Part shown: positions 43,463 to 52,966 of the stretch, piece by piece
How positions within the stretch are numbered: position 1 is the stretch's first letter
Layout of the letters: every line of letters starts with the position of its first letter
NCBI RefSeq assembly: GCF_001404515.1
Contig: NZ_CXWE01000003.1
Coordinates: forward strand, 714,188-778,187
Source: Roseibium album
GTDB taxonomy: Bacteria; Pseudomonadota; Alphaproteobacteria; Rhizobiales; Stappiaceae
Direction of reading: 5' to 3'
Length of the DNA stretch: 64,000 nt
Notes under the pieces: model-generated
The model's database searches: none
What the model was told of the DNA's origin: nothing
What the model saw: the letters and a program-made list of their open reading frames with translations, nothing else
Translations under genes and position numbers: made by a program

Positions 43463-45184
43463 TCAGACTGTTTCCAGATTGGCCCGTGACAGCAATTCCA
43501 GGGACGGCATCAGATCCAGGAGTTCACGTGTGTAAGGATGCTTTGGATGTTCAAATAGCTCGTCGCAATCGGAAACCTCGCACAGTTCGCCGTTCCGCAT
43601 CACGCCGATCCGGTTGCACATCTGGCGAATGACCGCGAGGTCATGGCTGATGAACAGCATGGTCAGGCCGAGTTCTTGCTGAAGATCCTTCAGAAGATTG
43701 AGTATCTGTGCCTGGATGGAGACATCGAGTGCCGATGTCGGCTCGTCGCAGATCAGGAACCTTGGCCGGGTCGCAAGCGCACGTGCAATGGAGATGCGTT
43801 GACGCTGACCACCGGAAAATTCATGCGGAAACTTCTGGCCGGCCTGCGCACCCAATCCGACATGGTCCAGCAGGTCGTCGACGATCTGTCGGACTTCCGC
43901 GTTGCTGGAGGCCAGTTTGTGGAACTTGATCGGTTCGGCGATGATATCGCGCACCCGCATGCGGGCATTGAGCGACGAAAACGGATCCTGGAAAATCATC
44001 TGCATCTGGCGCCGCATCGCCAGCACATCCTTGCGGTTCGTCAACGATGTGAGTTCTGTTTTGCCAAACAGGATGGAACCGCCGGTGGGATGATAAAGCC
44101 CCGTGATCAGGCGCGCGATGGTCGACTTCCCGGAACCGCTCTCGCCGACGACGCCGAAGGTTTCGCCTTGCTCGATGTCGAAACTGACTTTCTTGACCGC
44201 CTGGAAGTACTTCCTTTGCGACGGAAAAATTGAGCCGCGAACCTCGAAACGCATATCGAGGTCGCGAATCTGAACCAGAGGACCGGCGACCTGTTCGTAA
44301 TCGCGGGACTTGCCCAGCCAATGGGTCGAGATATCGATATGTTTCTGCGGCGTGCCGGCTTTCTCGATGTAGTTGACCACAGGAAAACGGTCTACTTTGA
44401 CATCCGGACGCGGAACGGCGGAAATCAGACTTTGCGTATAGGGGTGTTTTGGTGCGCCGAGCACCTGGGTTGTCTCGCCGTATTCGACCAGATCGCCGTG
44501 ATACATCACCGCAACGTGATCCGTTATGTCGGCGATCACACCCATGTCGTGCGTGATCACGAGCATTGCCACGTTGCGCTCCTCGCAGAGCTTTTTCATC
44601 AGCTCGAGAATCTGCGCCTGTATGGAAACGTCGAGGGCGGTGGTCGGCTCGTCGGCAATGACAAGCTCGGGTTCGGCGCAAAGAGCGAGTGCAATGACGA
44701 CTCGCTGGCGCATCCCGCCCGAAAACTGGTGCGGGTATTGTTTGATACGTTCTTCCGGGTCGGGAATGCCGACCGAATCGATCAGCTCCACGGCCCGTTT
44801 CTGGGCATCTTTCGCAGAAAGCGGAAGATGGGTACGGATCGTTTCGACCAACTGGGATTCGACCGTCTGCAGCGGATCCAGCGAGGTCAGCGGATCCTGA
44901 AAGATCATGCCGATCTTGCGCCCTCGAAGCAGGCGTTTTTCCTTGTAGGACAGATTATCGATGCGTTTGCCGTGCAGGAAGATTTCGCCACCCGCGATAT
45001 GTCCCGGTTCCTGAAGCAGTCCGATGACGGCGTTGCCGACGGTTGACTTGCCGGCACCCGATTCGCCGACCACACCGAGGACCTTGCCCGCCTCGACACT
45101 CATATCGACATCGTCTACCGCCACAAAGACTGACTTGCGGCTGGGGAATTCGACCGTGAGATCCTTGATATCCAGAACGTTCAT
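43463..45184 (-). CDS. Dipeptide/oligopeptide ABC transporter ATP-binding protein (fused DppD-DppF type)
   Basis: A 573-residue protein with two complete ABC modules. The first (1-265) has Walker A GESGAGKST, signature FSGGMRQR and Walker B ADEPTTALDVSIQ; the second (about 285-573) has GESGSGKST, FSGGQRQR and DEPTSALDVSIQ. Each ends in the oligopeptide-type tail (HPYTQSLISAVP; HPYTRELLDLMP). It energises import through the two adjacent permeases. The fusion of the two ATPases resembles GsiA/YejF. Last gene of the operon. Confidence 0.93.
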   Translation of the reverse strand: MNVLDIKDLTVEFPSRKSVFVAVDDVDMSVEAGKVLGVVGESGAGKSTVGNAVIGLLQEPGHIAGGEIFLHGKRIDNLSYKEKRLLRGRKIGMIFQDPLTSLDPLQTVESQLVETIRTHLPLSAKDAQKRAVELIDSVGIPDPEERIKQYPHQFSGGMRQRVVIALALCAEPELVIADEPTTALDVSIQAQILELMKKLCEERNVAMLVITHDMGVIADITDHVAVMYHGDLVEYGETTQVLGAPKHPYTQSLISAVPRPDVKVDRFPVVNYIEKAGTPQKHIDISTHWLGKSRDYEQVAGPLVQIRDLDMRFEVRGSIFPSQRKYFQAVKKVSFDIEQGETFGVVGESGSGKSTIARLITGLYHPTGGSILFGKTELTSLTNRKDVLAMRRQMQMIFQDPFSSLNARMRVRDIIAEPIKFHKLASSNAEVRQIVDDLLDHVGLGAQAGQKFPHEFSGGQRQRISIARALATRPRFLICDEPTSALDVSIQAQILNLLKDLQQELGLTMLFISHDLAVIRQMCNRIGVMRNGELCEVSDCDELFEHPKHPYTRELLDLMPSLELLSRANLETV

Positions 45185-45191
45185 GATGCCC

Positions 45192-46169
45192 TCACCGCAA
45201 TTTCGGGTTCAGGGCATCGCGCAGCCAGTCGCCCAGAAGGTTGACGTTCAGGACCAGCAGCGCGAGCGCCAGGCCGGGGAAAATCGCGATCCACCATTCA
45301 CCGGAATAAAGGAAGTCGTTGCCCACCGCGATCAGGGTTCCAAGCGAAGGCTGGGTGGGCGGCATGCCGACCCCGAGGAACGAAAGTGTCGCTTCGGTGA
45401 CGATGGCAAGCGCCAGATTGATCGTCGCAATCACCATTACAGGTCCCATCACATTCGGCAGGATATGCCGCGCCATGATGATGACCGAAGGGATGCCGAT
45501 GACGCGGGCTGCCTGGACATATTCCTTGTTCTTTTCCACCATGGTGGAGCCGCGCACCGTGCGCGCATATTGCACCCAGAACGACAGAGCCAATGACACG
45601 ATAAGGATATAGAAGGCGAATATCTCACGGTCCACACCACCGAAGATACCGGCTGCGATTCCATCGATCAGCAGCGCAATCAGGATCGCCGGGAAGGTCA
45701 ATTGTACGTCGGCAATCCGCATGATGACGGTATCGACACGCCCACCCATGTAGCCGGCGACAAGTCCGAGCGTGATGCCGATAACGGCAGCGGCGACAAC
45801 CGAGCAAAACCCGACAATCAGCGAAATCCGCATGCCGTAAAAAATACCGGAGAGCAGGTCTCTGCCCTGATCATCGGTTCCCAGCAGGAAACGTGGGTCG
45901 GCGTATTCCATCCAGACGGGTGGAACCCGAGCATCCAGGATCGAAATGGACGCCAGGTCGAACGGGTTGTGGGGTGCGACCCAGGGTGCCAGGAAGGCGA
46001 GCATGAACAGGATGAAGGTCCCAATGGCAGCAACCACCGTGACCTTGGAGCGCAGGAACGAATGGAACATGTCGCTGTCGAAAACCTTCGACAGGCGTCC
46101 CGGCGCCACCTGATGACCAGATCGGTCCTGGACGGCGGCCTTGGCTTCTTCGTTGGAGACGTAGGGCAT
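45192..46169 (-). CDS. Dipeptide-type ABC transporter permease (DppC-like)
   Basis: A 325-residue permease with an N-terminal helix (VTVVAAIGTFILFMLAFLAPW), the extracellular segment FLLGTDDQGRDLLSGIFYGMRISL, and the EAA loop AARVIGIPSVIIMARHILPNVMGPVM. I chose ATG 46169 (MPYVSNEEAK); the open frame further upstream lies inside the DppB-like gene in another frame. It pairs with the DppB-like permease encoded 14 bp upstream. Confidence 0.92.
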   Translation of the reverse strand: MPYVSNEEAKAAVQDRSGHQVAPGRLSKVFDSDMFHSFLRSKVTVVAAIGTFILFMLAFLAPWVAPHNPFDLASISILDARVPPVWMEYADPRFLLGTDDQGRDLLSGIFYGMRISLIVGFCSVVAAAVIGITLGLVAGYMGGRVDTVIMRIADVQLTFPAILIALLIDGIAAGIFGGVDREIFAFYILIVSLALSFWVQYARTVRGSTMVEKNKEYVQAARVIGIPSVIIMARHILPNVMGPVMVIATINLALAIVTEATLSFLGVGMPPTQPSLGTLIAVGNDFLYSGEWWIAIFPGLALALLVLNVNLLGDWLRDALNPKLR

Positions 46170-46183
46170 GAGTGGCTGTCCCC

Positions 46184-47158
46184 TTATGGCCGGCCGACGC
46201 GCAGGCGCGGGTCGATATAGAAGTAGAGAATGTCGACAATGAAGTTGATCGCGACGAAAAGGAAAGCGGTCAGCAGCAGGTAGGCCGACATGATCGGAAT
46301 GTCGACGTTCTGCACTGCCTGCAAGAACATCAGTCCCATTCCCGGCCAATTGAAGACTGTTTCGGTTATGGTGGCGAAGGCGATGATCGCCCCGAGCTGA
46401 AGGCCGGTGATCGTGATTACCGGAACAAGCGTGTTCTTCAGGGCGTGACGGAAGTTGACCAGCCGGTCCGGCAACCCGCGCGCCCGAGCGAACTTGATAT
46501 AGTCGGTCCGGATCACTTCCAGCATCTCGGCGCGAATGAGGCGCATGATCAGGGTCATCTGGTAGAGGCCGAGCGTGATCGAAGGCAGGATCAGCGCCTT
46601 GAGGCCGGAGATCGTCAGAAATCCGGTCGTCCACCAGGAACCGATCTGCACGGTGTCACCGCGTCCGAAGCTCGGCAGCCACTGCAGCGTTACGGAAAAC
46701 AGGAAAATGAGCAGGATGCCGATGAAGAAGGTCGGCAGGGAGATCCCGATGAGCGACACGGACAGAAAGAACTTTGATACCGGCGATTCTCGATTGAGGC
46801 CGGCATAGATCCCCATCGGAATACCCACCACAAGAGCGAACAGCGCCGATGTGAAACTGAGCTCAAGCGTTGCCGGAATGCGTTTGGCAAAGAGTTCCGA
46901 GACCGGCTGGCGGAACTGGTATGAGGTGCCGAAGTCGAACTGGGCCGCGTTGGTTACAAAACGCAGGAACTGGACAGGGATCGGATCGTTGAGACCGAGA
47001 CGTTCGCGAAGGGCTTCACGCTCTTCGATTGACGTTTCGATCCCGACCATCTGGTTGATCGGATCACCCACAAAACGGAACATGGTGAAGGCAAGCAGGG
47101 CCACCACCAGCATGACAATCATCGCCTGGATCAGGCGGCGCGTCGCAAAACCAATCAT
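46184..47158 (-). CDS. Dipeptide-type ABC transporter permease (DppB-like)
   Basis: A 324-residue permease with the DppB/OppB N-terminus (GFATRRLIQAMIVMLVVALLAFTMFRFVGDP), the large periplasmic loop, and EAA-type ARARGLPDRLVNFRHALKNTLVPVI. It forms the channel with the DppC-like subunit. It follows the substrate-binding gene after a hairpin (47188-47214). Confidence 0.92.
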   Translation of the reverse strand: MIGFATRRLIQAMIVMLVVALLAFTMFRFVGDPINQMVGIETSIEEREALRERLGLNDPIPVQFLRFVTNAAQFDFGTSYQFRQPVSELFAKRIPATLELSFTSALFALVVGIPMGIYAGLNRESPVSKFFLSVSLIGISLPTFFIGILLIFLFSVTLQWLPSFGRGDTVQIGSWWTTGFLTISGLKALILPSITLGLYQMTLIMRLIRAEMLEVIRTDYIKFARARGLPDRLVNFRHALKNTLVPVITITGLQLGAIIAFATITETVFNWPGMGLMFLQAVQNVDIPIMSAYLLLTAFLFVAINFIVDILYFYIDPRLRVGRP

Positions 47159-47187
47159 TTCGGCTCTTTAGGGTCTGGCATGAAAAT

Positions 47188-47214
47188 ACGCTCCCGGCTC
47201 TGGACCGGGAGCGT
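47188..47214 (-). terminator. Hairpin between the binding-protein and permease genes (attenuator)
   Basis: A perfect 10-bp stem ACGCTCCCGG / CCGGGAGCGT with a 7-nt loop, followed on the minus strand by ATTTTC. It probably makes the binding protein more abundant than the membrane subunits, the same design as after dctP. Confidence 0.65.
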
Positions 47215-47233
47215 CAGGCGTAATGCGCTAAAC

Positions 47234-48814
47234 TCAGTTCTTGTTTATGAATCGGAACTTGAACTGGTTGTCGGCGCGCTGGACGAGTTCGACGTTATCC
47301 GCGACACCCCAGGCAAGGCCCTGCTGGTGGAGCGGAATGTAGTAGGCGTTGTCATGGCTGATCTTGTACGCTTCCGCGATCAGGCCATCGCGCTTTTCCG
47401 GGTCGATTTCAACCAGCACTTCGCCGGTGAGCTTGTCGATCTTCTCATCGCAGAATCCGCCGAGGTTGAACGGAGAACCTTCACCGGCTTCGGTGCGGCA
47501 GTTCATCAGGTTCGACAACACGTTCCAGCTGTCGAGCGAACCCGGGGTCCAGCCAAGCAGATAGAACGACGTGTCGAAGCCACCGGACGCAAGAACCTTG
47601 GCAAAATACTTTGCTTTCGGCTGTGCGTTCAGATCGACCTTGATGTTGACGCGTGCCAGCATGGCGGCTACCGCCTGGCAGATGGCTTCGTCATTGACGT
47701 AGCGGTCATTCGGGCAGTCCATACCAACGGTGAAACCATCCGCATAACCGGCTTCGGACAGCAGCTTCTTCGCATTTTCCGGATCGTATGGATAGCGCTC
47801 GAATTCAGATGACTTGGAAAACAGGAATGGCGAAATCATGATCGCGGACGGCGTTGCCAGATCCCGCATGACCTTGTTCTTGATCGCCTCGATGTCGATC
47901 GCCTGGTAGAACGCCTTGCGGACTTTCTCGTCTTTGAACGGGTTCTTGCCCTTCACGTCCGAATAGAGCAGTTCGTCGCGCGTCTGGTCCATGCCAAGGA
48001 AGATCGTACGCAGCTCTGGTCCGGTCAGCGCAACGGTTCCGGCATTGTCGTTGATGCGTTTGATGTCCTGAACCGGGATCGGATAGACCATATCCAGTTC
48101 ACCCGACAGCAACGCAGCAACACGAGTTGCGTCGGACGGGATCGGTGTGAATTCGACGGTGTCGACGTTGTGCTTGATCTCGTCCCACCAACCGTCGTTT
48201 TTCTCATAGACCGTCTTTACGCCTGCCTCATGGCTGACAATCTTGAACGGACCGGTGCCGTTCGCATTCAAGGACGAATAATTCGGCGTTGTGTCGGATG
48301 CGGACGTGACCTTGACCGCGTCGTTCTCGGTCGTCCACTCCTTGTCCATGATGTAGAACGTGTCCCACTCATAGTTCAGGATCGGGTTCGGGCCGGTCAG
48401 CACGAAGTCGACCGTGTGGTCGTCGACGATTTCCACCTTGGCGTCGGCAGGGACGCGTGTTGTCAGGTCGGAGCCTTCCGAGCGGACCCGGTCGACTGAA
48501 AAGGCGACATCTTCAGCGGTAAAATCGTTGCCGTTGTGGAACTTGACGCCCTTGCGCAGATAAAAACGCCAGCGGTTCGGTTCGATGATCTCCCAACGTT
48601 CAGCCAGTGCAGGCTCGATGGCGAGATCCGCCCCACGACGCGTCAGCCCCTCATAGGCATTGCCGAGCGACGACAGGGTGAAGGTTTCGTTGAGGCTGTA
48701 GGGATCGAGGCCGTTCAAACTGCCCTGGAAGGCAAACTTGAAGGTTTCTGCCTGTGCAGCAGCCCCTGTCCCCGCGGCCAGCAGCGCGGTAAAAATCAAA
48801 GTCTTCTTGTTCAT
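47234..48814 (-). CDS. Peptide/nickel-type ABC transporter substrate-binding protein (family 5)
   Basis: A 526-residue periplasmic protein with a Sec signal peptide (MNKKTLIFTALLAAGTGAAAQA). Family 5 features are LAERWEIIEPNRWRFYLRKGVKFHNGNDFTAEDVAFSVDRV, DEKVRKAFYQAIDIEAI and PYDPENAKKLLSEAGYADGF. It binds an oligopeptide or similar solute; the ligand is unknown. The downstream order is permease B, permease C, fused ATPase. Confidence 0.92.
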   Translation of the reverse strand: MNKKTLIFTALLAAGTGAAAQAETFKFAFQGSLNGLDPYSLNETFTLSSLGNAYEGLTRRGADLAIEPALAERWEIIEPNRWRFYLRKGVKFHNGNDFTAEDVAFSVDRVRSEGSDLTTRVPADAKVEIVDDHTVDFVLTGPNPILNYEWDTFYIMDKEWTTENDAVKVTSASDTTPNYSSLNANGTGPFKIVSHEAGVKTVYEKNDGWWDEIKHNVDTVEFTPIPSDATRVAALLSGELDMVYPIPVQDIKRINDNAGTVALTGPELRTIFLGMDQTRDELLYSDVKGKNPFKDEKVRKAFYQAIDIEAIKNKVMRDLATPSAIMISPFLFSKSSEFERYPYDPENAKKLLSEAGYADGFTVGMDCPNDRYVNDEAICQAVAAMLARVNIKVDLNAQPKAKYFAKVLASGGFDTSFYLLGWTPGSLDSWNVLSNLMNCRTEAGEGSPFNLGGFCDEKIDKLTGEVLVEIDPEKRDGLIAEAYKISHDNAYYIPLHQQGLAWGVADNVELVQRADNQFKFRFINKN

Positions 48815-48935
48815 TTTCCCCTCGTTTTCCCGTTTCCGGAATGCTTTTTTTACTTTCTCCGTACCCCCTCAACAAGGGTAGGACCGTTCGTCGATTGCGA
48901 ACTATGACATTGTAACCGTCGGTGTTCAAACCCGG

Positions 48936-50105
48936 TCAGAATTGTTTTTGGGATAATCCGGCAAGCAGCTGGTCCAAAAAAGTCGCACACCGGTCCAATT
49001 CCACAAGTTCGATATATTCGTCCGCCTGATGAGCCTGGTCGATCGAGCCCGGACCACAGACGACTGTCGACAGTCCGTGGTTCTGAAAAATTCCGCCCTC
49101 GGTCGCGTAGACAACCACGTGACGCCCATTGTCCCCCGTCAGGCGCCGGACTTCGGTTTCCGCACGGCCATCCGGCTCCTCCGAAAGGCCGGGAACATAG
49201 GCCAGATGCTCGACGTCGATCGAACAGTCCGCCGAAATCTCCAGCATGTCCGGCAGAACATGATTTTCAATGTAAGTCTGGTAGGCGTCGATCCAGGCCT
49301 TTGCACTGTCGCCCGGCAGCAGCCGGATATCGGTGGCAAATTCGCAATGCTGTGCCGTAATGTTGTGTGCTTGCCCGCCTTTGATCACTCCGCTGTGCAG
49401 CGTCGTGTAAGGCGGTTCGAATGGACAATCGGGATCGGCCGCGGCCTTGTTTTCGGCGGTTCGGGTGTCGAGCCATGTGATCAGTTTGGCAGCCGCTGAA
49501 ATTGCTGAAACACCCCGGTGCAACTGGCTGGAATGCGCCGGGTGCCCCCGAATTCTGGTTTTGAAGACCGCTATTCCCTTATGTCCGGTCACCACTTTCA
49601 TATTGGTTGGTTCGCCGACAATGGCGAAAGACGGTTGCGGTTCTTTCGCCAGCAGATCACTGACGAGTGGTGCGGCACCGAAGCAGCCGATTTCCTCGTC
49701 GTAGGAAAGAGCAATGTGGATGGGTTTTTCAAGATCGGCGGCCAGAAAATCCGGAACCTTGGAAAGTGCGGTCGCCGCAAATCCCTTCATGTCGGCAGAT
49801 CCGCGACCGTAGAGTCTGCCTTCAGATTCCCAGGCGGTGAAGGGATCCCGAGACCAGTTTTGGCCTGCAACCGGCACCACATCCGTATGTGCGGACAAAA
49901 CAACGCCACCTTCGACTGCAGGCCCGATCCGCGCATGAAGCGCAGCCTTTGTTCCGGTCTCGTCGGGCACGCGCGTTGACGCAATGCCATGCTCGCCAAG
50001 ATAATCTTCAACAAACGAAATGAGGTCGAGGTTGCTGCGGTCTGAAACGGTGTTGAAGGAGATGAGTTTCTCCAGCATTTCCCGTGGCGTATAACGGGTA
50101 TTCAC
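48936..50105 (-). CDS. argE: M20-family deacetylase, ArgE-like (acetylornithine deacetylase)
   Basis: A 389-residue M20 metallohydrolase. Di-zinc residues are in SAHTDVVPV (His-x-Asp), YGRGSADMKGF, the catalytic pair YDEEIGC, and GEPTNM; the dimerisation domain contains HPAHSSQLHRGVSAI. The pattern matches ArgE, which removes acetyl from N-acetylornithine. The start appears to be GTG 50105 after CTGGAGCC. It lies directly upstream of the peptide ABC genes on the same strand (121 bp), so it may instead act on imported acylated peptides; the arginine role is the family default. Confidence 0.85.
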   Translation of the reverse strand: MNTRYTPREMLEKLISFNTVSDRSNLDLISFVEDYLGEHGIASTRVPDETGTKAALHARIGPAVEGGVVLSAHTDVVPVAGQNWSRDPFTAWESEGRLYGRGSADMKGFAATALSKVPDFLAADLEKPIHIALSYDEEIGCFGAAPLVSDLLAKEPQPSFAIVGEPTNMKVVTGHKGIAVFKTRIRGHPAHSSQLHRGVSAISAAAKLITWLDTRTAENKAAADPDCPFEPPYTTLHSGVIKGGQAHNITAQHCEFATDIRLLPGDSAKAWIDAYQTYIENHVLPDMLEISADCSIDVEHLAYVPGLSEEPDGRAETEVRRLTGDNGRHVVVYATEGGIFQNHGLSTVVCGPGSIDQAHQADEYIELVELDRCATFLDQLLAGLSQKQF

Positions 50106-50142
50106 AAAGGCTCCAGTGCTCGTTTCAGGCGAAGGCAGTCAC

Positions 50143-51900
50143 TCAACCTTCGGGAATTTTGACAGTATCTAAGCTGTTCACGGCGAAGATTTGCAAGGGA
50201 ATTTCTTTACCTCTGACATTGATTTCAGCGTTTTCTGCTTCAAGGATTTCCGCTTCAGCGGCATCTATGACCGCTTTCGAAACAACGAGAAAACTGCCAT
50301 GCGTCTTGTTTTCGGTTTCAAGCCGGCTTGCCGTGTTGACGACGTCCCCGAGGGCAGTGAGTCCTCCGCTTGCTCCGGCAACTCCGATTCTGCCCAGAAT
50401 AGCAGGACCCAGATGCAAACCGATTCCCAGCCGGATAGGGTCACTGAATTGCGGGCCTTTTTCAGTCTCGAGCGATTGCATCACCGCCTCAATTCGCTTT
50501 GCGGCACGCAACGCCTGCCGAGCGCCCTGTCCCGGATTGTTGTCCATCCCGAATATCGCCATGATGCCGTCGCCGATGAACTTGTCGACAAATCCTCCCT
50601 CTGACCGGATCGCACCGGAAGCCTGATCGAGATAACTGTTCAGGAGGTGGACCACATCATAAGCAAGCTGGGATTCAGTAATTCGGGTGAAATTTCTGAG
50701 ATCGACGAACATGACGACGACTTCCTGCTCGACACCCCAGTAGTAGGCATCCTTGAGGTTCTCGCTGGTCTCGGAAGTCACCTTGACCGGAACGAGCGGC
50801 TGCACGCCGAGGTTCTGCAAGGGTCTGATCTGGCAGGCAAGCCTGACCCCCTTATCCGCAGAAATTCGCATGAGAACAGCCTTCTCGGCAGCTTCCGGCG
50901 GGGCGAGTGTTTCTTCTCCCTCGAACACCTTGACGCGGCAGGTGGAGCACCGTGCCCGCCCGCCGCAGACCGAGGCGATGGGCACATCGTTGATCCGGCT
51001 GATCTCAAGCAGTGTGGCGCCGGGTTTCGCACGGACCGCGAGGCTACCCGGATACGTGATTGTCAGTCGTCTCGCGCTCAGGCCGATCAGATAGCGGAAC
51101 AGGATGACCAGCAGGCTGCATGCGATCAGGCCAAAGACCACGGCCCGTCCTTCGATGACGAAAGTTGTCAGCCAGTCGAACTGGGCTTCCGAGACCTTCA
51201 CCTTTACGTCCTTGGCAAGTTCGAGCCGGCGTGCCCCTTCGATAAAGCCCCATAAAGCGAGCACCGGCATCGCGACCGCGAAGGCAAGAGCGACAAATCT
51301 GAGGCGGTAGTACAAAGGGTAAAGCCTCAGCCAGAAGTGCAGTCCGATCATCGAATGCGACCAGACGACGAGCAGAAGAAGTGACTGGGTGACGCCGTGT
51401 TCGGGCCAGAGAATGGTCAGCATCTGATGGTAGGTCGGCGCGAAGCCGAAGTTGTTGGCCAACCCCATGGTCGTGCCGACGTGCGGAATAAGGCTCCAGG
51501 GGATATAGAACCCAAACACCAGCTGAATGAACTCCCACCGGGGCATCTTGAGCGTGCGTCTCCTGGCGGTGCGCCAGAGCGCAAGCAGCACATGCGTCAT
51601 TGCGGCGACAAGAAGCAGACTTTCGCCAAACGGGTTGCGCCAGACCTTGTAGTGCCAGATGGATGCCTTCTCCATGGCATCGACGGATATGACACCGAGC
51701 GCATGGTTCGAGAAATGACTCAGGCAGAAAACGAACAGGATAAGGCCGCTCCACAGACGAAGGCGCTGTCGCCAGTTCCCCCACGAAGGCGTGGATCTGA
51801 TTTGACGAGGGGACGGGACTGTCTTGACCGGAAGAGACGGTGATCCAGACGCAGTCATTCGGGTCTCCGGCATTCTTGTGCGCGACGGTGATGGTGCCAT
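50143..51900 (-). CDS. Membrane adenylate cyclase with haem-type TM domain and [2Fe-2S] ferredoxin domain (CyaC-like)
   Basis: A 585-residue three-part redox receptor. Residues about 45-275 hold six hydrophobic helices with conserved-looking His (H62, H66, H83, H103, H140, H182, H188), like the haem b anchor of succinate dehydrogenase. Residues about 278-370 form a plant-type ferredoxin domain with C312, C318, C321 and C356. Residues about 390-585 are a class III cyclase with metal Asp D400 and D444, the ATP-selecting Lys K440, and DVVNTASRLE. It probably makes cAMP in response to quinone or respiratory redox state, as described for S. meliloti CyaC. The start is uncertain (M1, M10 or M15). 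Confidence 0.9.
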   Translation of the reverse strand: MAPSPSRTRMPETRMTASGSPSLPVKTVPSPRQIRSTPSWGNWRQRLRLWSGLILFVFCLSHFSNHALGVISVDAMEKASIWHYKVWRNPFGESLLLVAAMTHVLLALWRTARRRTLKMPRWEFIQLVFGFYIPWSLIPHVGTTMGLANNFGFAPTYHQMLTILWPEHGVTQSLLLLVVWSHSMIGLHFWLRLYPLYYRLRFVALAFAVAMPVLALWGFIEGARRLELAKDVKVKVSEAQFDWLTTFVIEGRAVVFGLIACSLLVILFRYLIGLSARRLTITYPGSLAVRAKPGATLLEISRINDVPIASVCGGRARCSTCRVKVFEGEETLAPPEAAEKAVLMRISADKGVRLACQIRPLQNLGVQPLVPVKVTSETSENLKDAYYWGVEQEVVVMFVDLRNFTRITESQLAYDVVHLLNSYLDQASGAIRSEGGFVDKFIGDGIMAIFGMDNNPGQGARQALRAAKRIEAVMQSLETEKGPQFSDPIRLGIGLHLGPAILGRIGVAGASGGLTALGDVVNTASRLETENKTHGSFLVVSKAVIDAAEAEILEAENAEINVRGKEIPLQIFAVNSLDTVKIPEG

Positions 51901-52034
51901 AGGCGATCTTGAGAATCTGTGACCCGAGAATGCAGCCGGGTCAAGCCGAGCGGGGGAAAGTCGGTTCCGGGACTTGAAACCATTGCCTCAAATCGTAACT
52001 TTCCTGCCAGCAATCCGGTCGGGAAGGGAATCTT

Positions 52035-52394
52035 ATGAAAGTCTACGGCATCAAGAACTGCGACACGGTCAAGAAAGCCCGGAAATTTCTTGAAGAGGTC
52101 GGGGTCGATTACGAATTCCACGACTATAAAAAGGACGGTGTGAATGGTGACAAACTGGCGGAATTCGTTAGCGAATTCGGTTGGGACACTGTTCTCAACA
52201 AGCGTGGTACGACCTGGCGGAAACTTGACGAAGCGACCAGGGATGCCGTGACCGATGCCGACAGTGCCGTGGCAGTCATGATCGAGAATCCGTCGGCCAT
52301 CAAGCGCCCGATCGTGGAAGGAGCCCGCAAGAATTTTATCGGCTTTGATCCGGTTTCCTGGGAAATGGCCCTGGAAATGGGAGAGTTGAAATAG
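52035..52394 (+). CDS. ArsC/Spx-family thioredoxin-fold protein (YffB-like)
   Basis: A 119-residue protein beginning KVYGIKNCDTVKKARKFLEE, with a single active-site Cys (C9), a YffB-type pattern of the ArsC family. The P-S-A-I-K-R-P segment near residue 95 matches the conserved cis-Pro region. The Arg triad of true arsenate reductases is not complete, so glutathione-dependent thiol chemistry is more likely than arsenate reduction. Single gene divergent from the cyclase. Confidence 0.88.
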   Translation: MKVYGIKNCDTVKKARKFLEEVGVDYEFHDYKKDGVNGDKLAEFVSEFGWDTVLNKRGTTWRKLDEATRDAVTDADSAVAVMIENPSAIKRPIVEGARKNFIGFDPVSWEMALEMGELK

Positions 52395-52449
52395 GCACAC
52401 CTCCGGGAACAGGCCGATTGCAGATCGTTCGCCCGGATTTTCAGCCGGG

Positions 52450-52866
52450 CTACCAGGTCCGGCGCGGACCTGTATCGATGTGAAAGTGGCCGGAAGAGTA
52501 GTGTTTGTAGCCACCAACCTCTGGCTGGGCCTTAAGGTAGGCGATCACGGAGGAGGGGTCGGCGCTGACTGAAAAGTCCACAGCCTTGCAGTTCAGGTGA
52601 TAGGATTTGCGTGCTCCGCCCTTCCGCCAGTTTTCCAGCCACCAGCGTTTGGTGGAGTGAACGGTAACCTTGCCGTAGCGGTCTGCGACCCGGTTGAGGA
52701 CCTTTTTGAGCTGGCGCGGAACGCACCACGATGAATCGTCGTATTCGATTGAATTATGGGATGCGGTTGCCCATCCCATGCCGGTGACCCCTGCAACTGT
52801 GCCGCAGCCGGCAAGAGTGACGGTAAACCCGATAAAGAATATCCAGGCGAAGAGGCGCTGACGCAT
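52450..52866 (-). CDS. M15-type (YcbK/DUF882-like) peptidase-fold lipoprotein
   Basis: A 138-residue protein with a lipoprotein signal (MRQRLFAWIFFIGFTVTLAGC, lipobox LAGC). The mature region resembles the peptidase M15A/YcbK D-Ala-D-Ala carboxypeptidase fold: YHLNCKAVDFSV (His and Asp ligand positions), SSGHFHIDTGPRRTW (H-x-H-x-D). Zinc ligands look intact. It may trim peptidoglycan. ATG 52866; the upstream in-frame ATG at 52971 is less plausible. Confidence 0.78.
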   Translation of the reverse strand: MRQRLFAWIFFIGFTVTLAGCGTVAGVTGMGWATASHNSIEYDDSSWCVPRQLKKVLNRVADRYGKVTVHSTKRWWLENWRKGGARKSYHLNCKAVDFSVSADPSSVIAYLKAQPEVGGYKHYSSGHFHIDTGPRRTW

Positions 52867-52966
52867 GACGGGCGGGCCTTGTCGAAAGTGTTGCGATGTC
52901 CCCCACGTGAATGTTCCTGCAATTTGATTAAAATTGTGATGAAAAACATGGTTAACGCGACCAAGA

